From Labilibaculum sp. K2S (lineage in GTDB: Bacteria; Bacteroidota; Bacteroidia; Bacteroidales; Marinifilaceae): a stretch of DNA of 64,000 nt. The DNA lies in contig NZ_JAUCMW010000002.1 of assembly GCF_030372765.1 (NCBI RefSeq), positions 432,694-496,693 on the forward strand, given 5' to 3'. The position numbers and the translations under genes were made by a program. Under the pieces are notes generated by a model that was given only the letters and a program-made list of their open reading frames with translations, did not search any database and had not been told where the DNA came from. This document shows, piece after piece, positions 27,353 through 36,281 of this stretch. How positions within the stretch are numbered: the first letter of the stretch is position 1; each line of letters starts with the position of its first letter.

Positions 27353-29719
27353 ATGAATCTTCCACTAAACCTGACATTAGCAATCCGTAATATCTTCAAG
27401 AAGAAGACACAATCCATAATCAGTATTTTAGGATTGGGAATAGGTGTAGGCTGTGTTTTTCTTTTGATGCTGCTTTACATCCACGAAAATTCATTCAATG
27501 GCTCCATACCGAACAAGCAATTAATATATAGAGTATTGCAAGGCAACGATTGTCGCACTTCATTCCCATTGGCAAGCACAAGTAAAGATGAAATCCCTTT
27601 GGTTGATAATTATTTCAGATATTATCAAACCGCCGATGTTGAACTAAAAGATTCCCGCAACGAAATTGTGCAGGATCATCGGTTTGCTTTTGCAGATGCC
27701 AGCATTTTTGATTGTCTTGGTATCGGGTTTATACAGGGAAAACCTGCCCAATCAAAATCGGAAGTCTGTCTTTCTGAAACTACTGCCCAAAAGTACTTTA
27801 ACAGCCTCAACGTCTGCAATCAACTTCTTAAAATCAAGCTGAATAATCAATTTATATCTTTACGGATTACAGGCGTTTACAAAAATTTTCCCACCAATTC
27901 TACTTTCAATGCCAATTTCATTGCCCACATTGATTTAACACAAGAGGTACTCAGTCACAACCAAGAAATGTTCGGTCATTACGGACAGGAAAACGAAGAG
28001 TTTAAAGACTGGAATCACTTTCCGTTTCATAGTTATTTGCTCCTAAATCCGAAGGCAAATCCAGAGGTAATTGTTCACAATATCCAAAACTATAAAACAC
28101 GAACAAATCATGAAAAACGGAAAACAATGGATTTTAGTTTGCAGACAATTACCGATATCTATTTAAAGTCAAATGATGTTACGGGAGATACATTTACACC
28201 ATCGGGAAATGCAAAACAGTTAATTTATTTTTTAGCCATTGCTTTATTCATTTTACTCATCGCAATTGTCAATTACATTTTTTTAACCAAGGCAAAAATC
28301 ACCTCCCGTTTAAAAGAGTTGGGAACCCAGAAAGCATTGGGAGCCTCAGGTGTTGCCATCAAAAAACAAATCGTACTCGAATCAAATTTAATTTCTTTCA
28401 TCAGCCTTGTTCCTGCTTTTTTCATCCTGATTGTTGGCATTCCATTTCTGAACGCAACTTTGGATCGCAACCTGAGTATTGAATTGTTCTCGATGTGGCA
28501 GGTATGGTCCTTATTGATTCTCATTGTTTTGCTTACCGGTTCCGTTGCCGGATTAGTAATCGGTATACATGTTTCCAGAGTTTCAACTGTTCTTTTGCTT
28601 TTGGGTAAAGTTTCGCAAACACCAAAAGTAAAATCATGGAACAACTCCTTTCTGAGTTTGCATTTTGCCATATTTATAGTATTGATTGTTGGTGTTCTAA
28701 CAGTCAAAAAGCAACTCCATTATGCTCAAACCAGTTCCCAAAACATCAATCCCAAAAACATTATTATCTGTGAGTTAAATTCAACAGAATTAAGAAATCA
28801 GTTTAATGTTATCCAAACGGAAGTGGAAAAAATTCCTGGGGTTAAGTATTCCGCCGGATCTTCTTTTATTCCGCCTTTCAATTACTTTCTGCCGGTTAAT
28901 TTGCAATACGAAAATGAAAGAATTCAATTCGATGGACTAATTATGGGTAAGGGAATGGCAGAACTTCTGGAGCTTAAAATTATAGAAGGAGAAAGTTTTG
29001 GAGACTTCCGCACCGATCAAACAGAAATGATTTTTAACGAATCAGCAGCCAAACAATATAATCTGAAAGCTGGTGAGATGTTTAATGGATGCTATGTAAA
29101 AGGAATTGTTAAAGATTTTAATGCTCATTCGTTACGAAGGATGATTCAACCCTTGGTTATTCTTCAGCAAGACCCTAAAAAAATGAGTTTGTTTGCCATA
29201 AAAACAAATGGGGAAAATGATGAGGCAATTACAGAGTCTGTTCAAAATTTATTCAAAGAAATTTCTCCTGATAAAATAGTAAAAGTCTATTCTCTTGCCG
29301 ATCAGATTACCGAATTCTACCAAACAGAACAACAACAGGCAAAACTAATCAGTGCCTTCTCACTGCTTGCAATTGTTCTTTCTGTAATGGGATTATTGGG
29401 AATGGTACTCAACACCATATCAAGAAAAACCAAAGAAATAGGTGTCCGCAAAGTAAACGGAGCCAAAACCTACGAAATTATTGCAATGCTTAACAAAGGT
29501 TTTGCAAAATGGGTAGCCATCGCCTTTGTGTTGGCCTGCCCGATTGCCTGGTATACGATGAACCAATGGCTCGAAAACTTCGCTTACAAAACAGAGCTCA
29601 GCTGGTGGATTTTTGCCGTAGCAGGATTAATTGCCATGGGAATTGCGTTGCTTACCGTTTCTATTCAATCGTGGAGAGTGGCAACAAGAAATCCGTTAGA
29701 GAGTTTGCGTTACGAATAA
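27353..29719 (+). CDS. MacB/FtsX-like ABC permease, copy 6 of 7
   Basis: This 788-residue protein has the standard layout with first-half motif LKELGTQKALGASGVAI and second-half motif TKEIGVRKVNGAKTYEI. Its C-terminal block is the most diverged, with TMNQWLENF, FAVAGL, SIQSWRVATRNPLESLRYE, so it seems to have escaped the latest homogenisation. The first periplasmic domain contains cysteine pairs (CLGIGF, VCLSET, VCNQLLK) not obvious in the other copies. It lies 72 bp after copy 5 and 16 bp before copy 7. Confidence 0.9.
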   Translation: MNLPLNLTLAIRNIFKKKTQSIISILGLGIGVGCVFLLMLLYIHENSFNGSIPNKQLIYRVLQGNDCRTSFPLASTSKDEIPLVDNYFRYYQTADVELKDSRNEIVQDHRFAFADASIFDCLGIGFIQGKPAQSKSEVCLSETTAQKYFNSLNVCNQLLKIKLNNQFISLRITGVYKNFPTNSTFNANFIAHIDLTQEVLSHNQEMFGHYGQENEEFKDWNHFPFHSYLLLNPKANPEVIVHNIQNYKTRTNHEKRKTMDFSLQTITDIYLKSNDVTGDTFTPSGNAKQLIYFLAIALFILLIAIVNYIFLTKAKITSRLKELGTQKALGASGVAIKKQIVLESNLISFISLVPAFFILIVGIPFLNATLDRNLSIELFSMWQVWSLLILIVLLTGSVAGLVIGIHVSRVSTVLLLLGKVSQTPKVKSWNNSFLSLHFAIFIVLIVGVLTVKKQLHYAQTSSQNINPKNIIICELNSTELRNQFNVIQTEVEKIPGVKYSAGSSFIPPFNYFLPVNLQYENERIQFDGLIMGKGMAELLELKIIEGESFGDFRTDQTEMIFNESAAKQYNLKAGEMFNGCYVKGIVKDFNAHSLRRMIQPLVILQQDPKKMSLFAIKTNGENDEAITESVQNLFKEISPDKIVKVYSLADQITEFYQTEQQQAKLISAFSLLAIVLSVMGLLGMVLNTISRKTKEIGVRKVNGAKTYEIIAMLNKGFAKWVAIAFVLACPIAWYTMNQWLENFAYKTELSWWIFAVAGLIAMGIALLTVSIQSWRVATRNPLESLRYE

Positions 29720-29735
29720 ACCTAAAACAAACAAC

Positions 29736-32120
29736 ATGCTTTGGTATCATTTAAAATTATCGGTTTTACGTCTGCTTAAAAACAGAGCTTTTTCAGTAAC
29801 CAATATACTGGGTCTCAGTATTGGAATTGCATCCTTTTTTGTCTTGTTCATTCATGTGCAAAACGAACAAGGCTACGACAGGCATATCACGGATTATCAG
29901 GATATCTACAGAGTCGCATCAACTCCTTCGCATGTAGATGATCCTTGGGCCAGAAGTTTAGGATTCATCAAGGAAGCCTCTGCCAATTTTCCGGAGGTAG
30001 AAGACGCAGCACAATTTTCACATTGCCAGTCGGGAACCATTAAAATACACGAACAAAGCGTATCGCAAAAAGACATTTTATCGGTCGATACCAATTTTAT
30101 GAACCTATTTGGTATTGAAAGTTTGGTTGGCAATTTGTCTGAAATTACAAAACCCAATGTTGCTTTTATATCAGAACGATTTGCTCAAAAACATTTTAAA
30201 GACAGAAACCCAATTGGCGAATACATTGATGTTGAGGGCTTGCAATACAGAAGAGATCTTGGAAAATATGAAATTGTTGGTATCGTTAAAAACACCCCCA
30301 TCAAAACTCATTTTAATTGCGAAATCCTGCTTTCCCAAAAAGGTTCGCTCGATGCAGCCTATACCTCTTTGTCTGAAAGAAAAACTCAATGGGTTTACAA
30401 CTATCTAAAATTGAAAAAAGGAGTTGCTCCTTCCATTGTTGAAGAAAAACTCCTCAATGCATTCAATACTTCAAGCTTTAGACAAACCCGGGGACCAAAA
30501 GATTACAAATTCAGCCTTACAAAACTTTCCGATATTCACTTAAAATCCAATTTCAGATTTGAATTGAAAGAGAGCAATACAAAAATAAATATCAATTTAT
30601 TCGCAGTAGTAGCCATTATTATTTTACTGGTTTCCTTAATCAACTTTGTTAGTTTAATCACGGTTAACCTCTTCAAAAGATCAAAAGAATTTGGATTAAA
30701 ATCATCAATCGGAGCTCACCGAAAACATTTATTGACACAAGTTCTTATTGAAGTAATTCTGCTTTGTTCGTTGTCAATCATTATCGCTCTAATTTTAATT
30801 GAGGTACTAACACCTTACATTAACAACTTCTATGATATTCAATTCTGCGTTTTTTATTCTGAACCAATCATTTATCTGGCAGCAGTGGCCGTTCTGCTGT
30901 TTAGTGGAATTCTAAGCATCCTTTTTGTGCGCTTTTTTATTCTAAAAAACAATTCAACCAGCGATATCATTAAAGGTCATACATCTTTAACCGGCAGGCG
31001 TATTTTACAACCATTAATGATCTTTCAAATCCTGATTGTAATTGTGCTCATTTCATCTGCAATTTTGGTCAACAAACAAATCTCATACCTGCTGAATAAA
31101 CCTCTTGGCTTTACAAAAGAAAATATTGTTGTCCTCAACATGAAAGATTTTTCGAAAGATCCCAATGTGTTTGCCAATGAGTTACGGAAAAAATCACCCA
31201 TCGAATCAGTTGGTTTTACGCTGCAGCATTTTGGATATCCCACACAAACCATATCGCTTGATGGATTTGGGATTGATGGCACTGCAGAAATGTCGATGGC
31301 TAATTATGATTTCTTAAAAACCATGAACATTCCATTTGTTCACAACTACATCAACACTTCATTGGATACCATTGAAGGAATGGTTATCAACGAACATTTG
31401 TTTAAAAGATTGATGGAAAAACACAAAACTCTTGAGGAACTGAATTCATTTCGATCAGGAATACCATTGGAAGCAGATCAGAGAAGAGTTGATATCATTG
31501 GCGTTGTAAAAGATTTTAATTACAGTTCTGCACACGATCAAATTGGCGACTACGTTTTCCTCATCGATGAATCCCGAAGCAGAGCAAGGTTTATGCATGT
31601 TCGAATATCCCCGGGGAATACAAGAAGTGCCATGACCAGCATTCAGGAAGAATGGCAAAAACATTACCCCAACCAAAAAATGGATTACTTCTTTATGGAT
31701 GATAAAATTGCGCAGCAATACAAATCGGAGAACATCCTGAGACGGATATTGATGAGTTTCTCAATTCTTGGCATCATCATCGGAATCCTCGGAATTAGTG
31801 CTCTCTCCTATTTTACCTCCGAACAACGCACCAAAGAAATAGGCATCCGCAAGGTAAACGGAGCTAAAACTTTTGAAGTAATTACAATGCTAAACAAAGG
31901 ATTTGCAAAATGGGTAACCATCGCCTTTGTGTTGGCCTGCCCAATTGCCTGGTATGCCATGCACAAATGGCTCGAGAACTTTGCCTACAAAACAGAACTC
32001 AGCTGGTGGATTTTTGCCTTGGCAGGACTCATTGCCATGGGAATTGCGCTGCTTACCGTTTCGTTTCAGTCGTGGCGGGCAGCTACAAGAAATCCGGTGG
32101 AGAGTTTACGTTACGAATAG
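29736..32120 (+). CDS. MacB/FtsX-like ABC permease, copy 7 of 7
   Basis: The 794-residue protein ends the array. Its first-half coupling segment is SKEFGLKSSIGAHRKHL, and the second-half one is TKEIGIRKVNGAKTFEV followed by the shared block in the copy 4/5 form. It starts 16 bp after copy 6. A REP-type palindrome 26 bp after the stop codon, followed by a T-run, probably terminates the operon of nine genes (adaptor, ATPase and seven permeases). Confidence 0.9.
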   Translation: MLWYHLKLSVLRLLKNRAFSVTNILGLSIGIASFFVLFIHVQNEQGYDRHITDYQDIYRVASTPSHVDDPWARSLGFIKEASANFPEVEDAAQFSHCQSGTIKIHEQSVSQKDILSVDTNFMNLFGIESLVGNLSEITKPNVAFISERFAQKHFKDRNPIGEYIDVEGLQYRRDLGKYEIVGIVKNTPIKTHFNCEILLSQKGSLDAAYTSLSERKTQWVYNYLKLKKGVAPSIVEEKLLNAFNTSSFRQTRGPKDYKFSLTKLSDIHLKSNFRFELKESNTKININLFAVVAIIILLVSLINFVSLITVNLFKRSKEFGLKSSIGAHRKHLLTQVLIEVILLCSLSIIIALILIEVLTPYINNFYDIQFCVFYSEPIIYLAAVAVLLFSGILSILFVRFFILKNNSTSDIIKGHTSLTGRRILQPLMIFQILIVIVLISSAILVNKQISYLLNKPLGFTKENIVVLNMKDFSKDPNVFANELRKKSPIESVGFTLQHFGYPTQTISLDGFGIDGTAEMSMANYDFLKTMNIPFVHNYINTSLDTIEGMVINEHLFKRLMEKHKTLEELNSFRSGIPLEADQRRVDIIGVVKDFNYSSAHDQIGDYVFLIDESRSRARFMHVRISPGNTRSAMTSIQEEWQKHYPNQKMDYFFMDDKIAQQYKSENILRRILMSFSILGIIIGILGISALSYFTSEQRTKEIGIRKVNGAKTFEVITMLNKGFAKWVTIAFVLACPIAWYAMHKWLENFAYKTELSWWIFALAGLIAMGIALLTVSFQSWRAATRNPVESLRYE

Positions 32121-32145
32121 ATCTAATAATCTGTTCACGAAAACC

Positions 32146-32175
32146 GTAGGGACATGCCATGGCGTGTCCTTTTTC
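32146..32175 (+). repeat. REP unit acting as operon-end hairpin
   Basis: GTAG (32146-32149) is followed by GGACATGCCATGGCGTGTCC (32150-32169), a palindrome with G-T wobble at one pair, and then five T residues, so it also fits an intrinsic terminator for the permease operon. The upstream bases TGTTCACGAAAACC (32132-32145) are the same as those before the element at 57 (43-56), so the repeat extends outside the palindrome. Confidence 0.8.
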
Positions 32176-32220
32176 TGAAAAACCAATTACCAAAAAACAC
32201 CCCAAACCCCTAAAGGGATT

Positions 32221-32247
32221 AAAAAAATCCTCTGCTAAAGCCAGAGG
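32221..32247 (-). terminator. Intrinsic terminator of the GNAT gene
   Basis: On the minus strand a CCTCTG/CAGAGG hairpin is followed by an A-then-T tract (plus-strand A-run 32221-32227). It lies about 60 bp past the stop codon at 32307. A close copy of the hairpin sequence is found at 34265-34297. Confidence 0.65.
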
Positions 32248-32306
32248 CAAAGCATTAATTTTCAGATGATGCGAATTCATCAGCTGCCCCCTGTATTTGG
32301 TAATCA

Positions 32307-32828
32307 CTATTTATTTGTCCGTTTATACCAGGTAATATCATCCCCCTGAAACTTAAATTTATCTTCCAACTGAAAGCCAAGCTTGTCCAACACCCGTTGC
32401 GATTTCAGATTGCGAAGTAAAGTCATGCTGTAAATTTCGGGAATTTTAAGCTCGGTAAAAGCATAATGAATAGCAGCCTTTGTTGCTTCAGTAATGTATC
32501 CTTTGCCCCAATACTTGCGCAGCAATCTAAATTTCAGATTGTAAAAATCACTGTGCCCGTTCTGGTTTTCCTTTTCAAATTTAAAACCAGTCCAGCCAAT
32601 AAAATTCCCCGATTCCTTTTCAACAATTGCCCAACGTCCAATACCAACCCGCTCATACTGATCCCGAATCGATTCAATCATCTTTTTACTCTCGTTAATA
32701 TTCCGAATGGGTTTTCGACCTAAAAATTTATACACCTCAGCATCCGAATCCATCTCGAACATGCTTTCGGCATCGCTTGGCAGTATTTCCCGTAGATACA
32801 ATCTTTCTGTTTCACACAATATTTTCAT
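32307..32828 (-). CDS. GNAT family N-acetyltransferase, RimJ/RimL-like
   Basis: The 173-residue acetyltransferase begins TERLYLREILPSDAESMFEM, the classic start of the Acetyltransf_3 group, and has the acetyl-CoA loop in RKYWGKGYITEATKAAIHYAF, followed by NLKSQRVLDKLGFQ. These enzymes acetylate ribosomal proteins, antibiotics or small amines; the substrate is unknown. The ATG at 32828 is chosen because AAAGGAGAG lies about 7 bases upstream, one of the few strong ribosome sites in the window, whereas longer starts (ATG at 32849, TTG at 32888) would overlap or precede it. The gene is monocistronic. Confidence 0.85.
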   Translation of the reverse strand: MKILCETERLYLREILPSDAESMFEMDSDAEVYKFLGRKPIRNINESKKMIESIRDQYERVGIGRWAIVEKESGNFIGWTGFKFEKENQNGHSDFYNLKFRLLRKYWGKGYITEATKAAIHYAFTELKIPEIYSMTLLRNLKSQRVLDKLGFQLEDKFKFQGDDITWYKRTNK

Positions 32829-33228
32829 TCTTAGCTCTCCTTTATTCATTAAAAAATCAATCTTTTTAATCTCGGACATATCTGCCAATTGTGCAAGTTT
32901 TTAAACAAATAGATTCTTATTTAGACCAAAATATAATATTTAAGTAAGTTTCAATTAATATTTCACACTCAATCTAACCACAATTTGTTAGCTCAAAAAA
33001 AGTAATTTCCAATTCTATACCACAAAGTTCACGGAGTTCCACAGAAATTCCTATTACAACTTTAGATTTAAAAGATAAGCCTGTGGTTCCTTTTTTAAAC
33101 ACTCACAAAACACAGAGAGTCAAGATAAATATCAACTGCCTCATTATTATTTTCACCATAAACAGAACAAAAAAAGCGACAGCCCTTTCGAACCATCGCC
33201 ATTTATCGTTTCATAATTACCAATTGAT
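32829..33228. other. Intergenic region, repeat-like motif and terminator
   Basis: The gap contains no ORF of merit. At 33019-33050 lies a purine-rich ACCACAAAGTTCACGGAG-type sequence, which resembles the one at 13127-13160. The ppa terminator (33168-33199) is at its right end. The promoter of the GNAT gene should be near 32890-32960 but was not resolved. Confidence 0.5.
33168..33199 (-). terminator. Intrinsic terminator of ppa
   Basis: On the minus strand GCGATGG pairs with CTGTCGC (two wobble pairs) around a 10-base loop, followed by seven to eight T residues. It lies about 30 bp after the ppa stop codon. Confidence 0.7.
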
Positions 33229-33900
33229 TTAAACGTGTCTTAGAATATCTTCCAGATTCTCAAATTTGGTTTTGTAATCGTTCATCGACCGAACAATTAC
33301 TTCGTGAGCTTCTTCAACACCATAAATATGTGTAATCTCGGCTTCGCTTTCCAAACCCGGCATATCCTTATAAGTCAAAAAATAATGTTTCAAACGGCCT
33401 ACAACCACATCCGAACAATCCGAAATATCAGTATAAGCACCATAAGTAGCATCATTCATCAAAACAGCAATAATCTTATCATCTGCCTCTTTTCCGTCAA
33501 TCATTCGAAAACCACCAATCGGACGAACCTCTGCAATAATATCACCGTGCGATATCACTTTCTCAGTCAAAATACAAATATCCAAAGGATCCGAATCACC
33601 CTGAACATTTTCCTTGCCCGATTTTTCACTACAATATTCACCAACAGATTTCCCACAATAAGTTTGAGGTAAAAATCCGTACAAAGCAGGAACAACATTC
33701 GAATATTTCTGAGGACGATCAATCTTCAAATAACCACTCGTTTTGTCTACTTCATATTTAACGGTGTCAGTCGGAACCATCTCAATAAAAGCCATTACCG
33801 AATTCGGCGCATTGTCTCCAACATCAATTCCATGCCAAGGATGAGACTTGTAACGCAATCCCATTAATCTTGCGATAGGATCATTCAATTTGTTTCCCAT
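33229..33900 (-). CDS. ppa: Inorganic pyrophosphatase, soluble family I
   Basis: The 223-residue enzyme hydrolyses pyrophosphate to two phosphates and drives biosynthetic reactions in the cytoplasm. The family I signature GDSDPLDICIL (residues 101-111) carries the metal-binding aspartates D102, D104 and D107. Other family residues are in YGFLPQTYCG and the KxxxDDKI region. It is longer at both ends than the ~175-residue E. coli enzyme, which matches the longer type seen in Bacteroidota. The gene has its own promoter-like box (33962-33969) and a terminator, so it is monocistronic. Confidence 0.95.
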   Translation of the reverse strand: MGNKLNDPIARLMGLRYKSHPWHGIDVGDNAPNSVMAFIEMVPTDTVKYEVDKTSGYLKIDRPQKYSNVVPALYGFLPQTYCGKSVGEYCSEKSGKENVQGDSDPLDICILTEKVISHGDIIAEVRPIGGFRMIDGKEADDKIIAVLMNDATYGAYTDISDCSDVVVGRLKHYFLTYKDMPGLESEAEITHIYGVEEAHEVIVRSMNDYKTKFENLEDILRHV

Positions 33901-33961
33901 AGTAAGTATTTCTTTTTAAGCTTCGTTTTTTAGCACAACGACTCTATTATCTAGGTAAAAA

Positions 33962-33969
33962 CAAATGTA
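33962..33969 (-). promoter_or_regulatory. Candidate -7 promoter box for ppa
   Basis: The plus-strand CAAATGTA reads TACATTTG on the minus strand, a full match to the Bacteroidota TAnnTTTG box. A TTG about 22 bases further upstream could be the -33 element. It lies 61 bp before the ppa start. Confidence 0.45.
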
Positions 33970-34069
33970 AGAAAACAATATAAAAAACGAGCCAATCGTC
34001 TTTTTCTTTTCCGTTAAATCTGTTATTTGAGTGATTTCCGCCATGTAAATGTGGGGCTTACCTCCTTTT

Positions 34070-34155
34070 AGTCGGCCGGGCTTTTCGCTCCAAGTCCTCG
34101 CCATCCCACCCACCGGCCAATTCTGCCTGCGGGCTTTCCGCTTCAATCCCTAAGC
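34070..34155. other. GC-rich island with two direct half-repeats
   Basis: In an AT-rich gap a short GC-rich stretch stands out. It contains CGGGCTTTTCGCTCCAA (34078-34094) and CGGGCTTTCCGCTTCAA (34130-34146), spaced 52 bp apart, with CCACCCACCGGCCAATTCTGCC between. On the minus strand the pair reads TTGAAGCGGAAAGCCCG and TTGGAGCGAAAAGCCCG. The sequence has the look of dispersed intergenic elements seen in other Bacteroidota, but I cannot name the family. It has no CCA end or cloverleaf, so it is not a tRNA. Confidence 0.4.
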
Positions 34156-34264
34156 CAAAATCAAGGAGCAAGTTTCAAGGATAAAGGAACAAGGGTAAAG
34201 GAATTAATGTTGTTAATTTTTACAGATAAATTATGCGGTAAAATAGGTTTCTTCACGAACAAAT

Positions 34265-34297
34265 AAAAAAATCCTCTGCCTGAAGCCAGAGGCAGAG
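34265..34297 (-). terminator. Dispersed hairpin, terminator-like on the minus strand
   Basis: CCTCTG (34273-34278) pairs with CAGAGG (34287-34292), or alternatively CTCTGCC with GGCAGAG (34274-34297), and a long A-run precedes it on the plus strand. It could end the yifB transcript, although the yifB stop codon is about 240 bp away, with two REP elements in between. The sequence is a near copy of the hairpin at 32221-32247. Confidence 0.45.
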
Positions 34298-34330
34298 AAA
34301 TGCAGAAACGACCGATGTAAAAAAAAAAAT

Positions 34331-34354
34331 GGTCATGCCATGGCATGACCCTAC
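34331..34354 (-). repeat. Single REP unit
   Basis: The perfect palindrome GGTCATGCCATGGCATGACC (34331-34350) is followed by CTAC (34351-34354). It reads GTAG-first on the minus strand. Confidence 0.85.
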
Positions 34355-34411
34355 AAACATTCAATCAAAACACATTGGTTCAATACAATTACCAATCTAT
34401 TCGGCAATGCC

Positions 34412-34511
34412 GTAGGGATACGACATGTCGTATCCACAATTCAGATCATCGCATTCAACGCAATCCGAAATCATGAATCACAAAAAAGGTCACGCCATGG
34501 CATGACCCTAC
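34412..34511. repeat. REPIN, 100 bp
   Basis: GTAG (34412-34415) plus the perfect palindrome GGATACGACATGTCGTATCC (34416-34435) faces a second palindrome (34488-34507) followed by CTAC (34508-34511), after an interior of 52 bp. The heads point outward. Together with the unit at 34331 it gives three palindromes in 180 bp downstream of yifB. Confidence 0.85.
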
Positions 34512-34537
34512 AAATATTATTAATTCATAACTCTCAC

Positions 34538-36076
34538 CTATCCTCCCCATCCATCGCGATCTAAACTGCGGTACTGAATGGCTTCGGCCAAATGGTCCGT
34601 TTCGATGCTTTCTGAACCTTCCAAATCGGCAATGGTGCGCGAAACTTTTAAAATCCGGTCGTAGGCACGGGCAGAAAGTCCCACTTTTTCCATGGCGGTT
34701 TTTAGCAACTGGTTGCCGGCCTCGTTGGGCTGACAATGTTTCCGCAGCAATTTCGAACTCATTTGAGCATTGCAATGAACGCCATCGTGCTCCGCAAATC
34801 GCTTTTCCTGAACCTGTCTGGCTTTTTCAACTCGTTTGCGAACTATTTCACTCTTTTCCGACAGTCGCTGATCCGATATTTTATCGAAAGAAACGGGAAC
34901 TACCTCAATGTGAATGTCAATGCGATCCAAAAGCGGACCACTAATTTTACTCAGGTATTTTTGCACCATTCCGGGGCCGCACAAACAATCTTTATCGGGG
35001 TGGTTGTAGTAGCCGCACGGACAAGGATTCATGGAAGCAATCAGCATGGTGCTGGCAGGATATTCAATGGTACATTTAGCTCTCGATATGGTGATGGTTC
35101 TGTCTTCCAATGGTTGACGCATCACCTCAAGCACGGTTCGTCTGAATTCGGGCAGCTCATCTAAAAACAACACGCCATTGTGCGCCAAACTTATTTCACC
35201 AGGTTGTGGAAATGTGCCACCACCTACTAAAGCTACATCCGAAATGGTATGGTGCGGCGATCTAAACGGCCTTTGTGTCATCAGGGCACTGTTCTTTTCC
35301 AAAGTACCGGCCACCGAGTGTATTTTTGTTGTTTCCAACGCTTCCTGCAGTGTTAAGGGAGGCAAAATTCCTGAAATTCGTTTGGCCAGCATGGTTTTCC
35401 CTGCTCCCGGAGGCCCAATCATAATGATATTGTGTCCGCCGGCAGCGGCAATTTCCAAAGCACGTTTCACATTCTCCTGTCCTTTTACATCGGCAAAATC
35501 GTGAGGGAAATTGTTTAAGTGTGCGTAAAATTCAGCCCGGGTGTCGACTTCGGTGGGTGGAATTTCCAAATCACCTTTCAAAAATTCAATCACTTCCTTA
35601 ATCGTATCGGCGCCAATTATTTTCAGTTTGTTTACTACAGCGGCCTCGCGTGCATTTGCTTTTGGCAAAATTAAACCTTCAAAACCTTCTTCCCGTGCCT
35701 GAATGGCCATAGGCAACACGCCTTTAATAGGAACCAAACTGCCATCGAGCGACAATTCGCCCATAATAATATATTTGCCAAGCACTTCGCAATTAATTTG
35801 TTCGGTTGCCGTGAGTATTCCTATCGCCAGCGGCAAATCGTAAGCCGATCCTTCTTTTCGGATATCGGCAGGAGCCATATTAATAATGATCTTTTTACCG
35901 GGAATTTTATAGCCAACTTCGCGCAAGGCAGAATCTATTCGCTGCTGACTTTCCTTCACCGCATTATCGGGCAATCCAACCAAGGAAAAACGAACTCCGG
36001 GAAAAACATTTACTTCTATTGTTATTGTTGTGGCATGAATGCCATATACTGCACTTCCGTAGGTTTTAACAAGCAT
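34538..36076 (-). CDS. comM: YifB/ComM-like AAA+ Mg-chelatase-family helicase
   Basis: The protein is 512 residues from the ATG at 36076; a TTG at 36094 would add six. It consists of an N-terminal ChlI-like domain (about 1-180), an AAA+ Mg-chelatase core with Walker A GPPGAGKT (residues 221-228), Walker [11 protein letters not shown], and a C-terminal domain with [16 protein letters not shown]. The cysteine cluster [16 protein letters not shown] typical of the family lies before the arginine finger region. ComM/YifB is a hexameric helicase promoting branch migration in natural transformation and recombination. Length agrees with the ~506-residue E. coli protein. It lies downstream of gmhA with a terminator between them. 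Confidence 0.93.
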   Translation of the reverse strand: MLVKTYGSAVYGIHATTITIEVNVFPGVRFSLVGLPDNAVKESQQRIDSALREVGYKIPGKKIIINMAPADIRKEGSAYDLPLAIGILTATEQINCEVLGKYIIMGELSLDGSLVPIKGVLPMAIQAREEGFEGLILPKANAREAAVVNKLKIIGADTIKEVIEFLKGDLEIPPTEVDTRAEFYAHLNNFPHDFADVKGQENVKRALEIAAAGGHNIIMIGPPGAGKTMLAKRISGILPPLTLQEALETTKIHSVAGTLEKNSALMTQRPFRSPHHTISDVALVGGGTFPQPGEISLAHNGVLFLDELPEFRRTVLEVMRQPLEDRTITISRAKCTIEYPASTMLIASMNPCPCGYYNHPDKDCLCGPGMVQKYLSKISGPLLDRIDIHIEVVPVSFDKISDQRLSEKSEIVRKRVEKARQVQEKRFAEHDGVHCNAQMSSKLLRKHCQPNEAGNQLLKTAMEKVGLSARAYDRILKVSRTIADLEGSESIETDHLAEAIQYRSLDRDGWGG

Positions 36077-36192
36077 ATTTATAAATTTTACCAATAAACA
36101 AAATCAACCCGTGAATGTAACAATAATACACAAACTAACCAAAACATAATTCAAATTATAGAACAGCAATCCGCATTCAAAAATTCAGGCAC

Positions 36193-36224
36193 AAAAAAAA
36201 GGATGTCATTCCAACATCCTTTTT
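36193..36224 (-). terminator. Intrinsic terminator of gmhA
   Basis: AGGATGT and ACATCCT arms (36200-36220) enclose seven bases, and an A-run on the plus strand at 36193-36200 becomes the T-tract on the minus strand. T-rich sequence on the other side could make it work in both directions. Confidence 0.75.
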
Positions 36225-36281
36225 CTACACTTTTTTATCTGTGAAAAAAACTTCATTTCTCACATCTAATATCTACAATAC

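Noticed and set aside
34070..34155. tRNA or rRNA fragment in the GC-rich stretch
   Set aside because: No cloverleaf arms or CCA-type end could be drawn.
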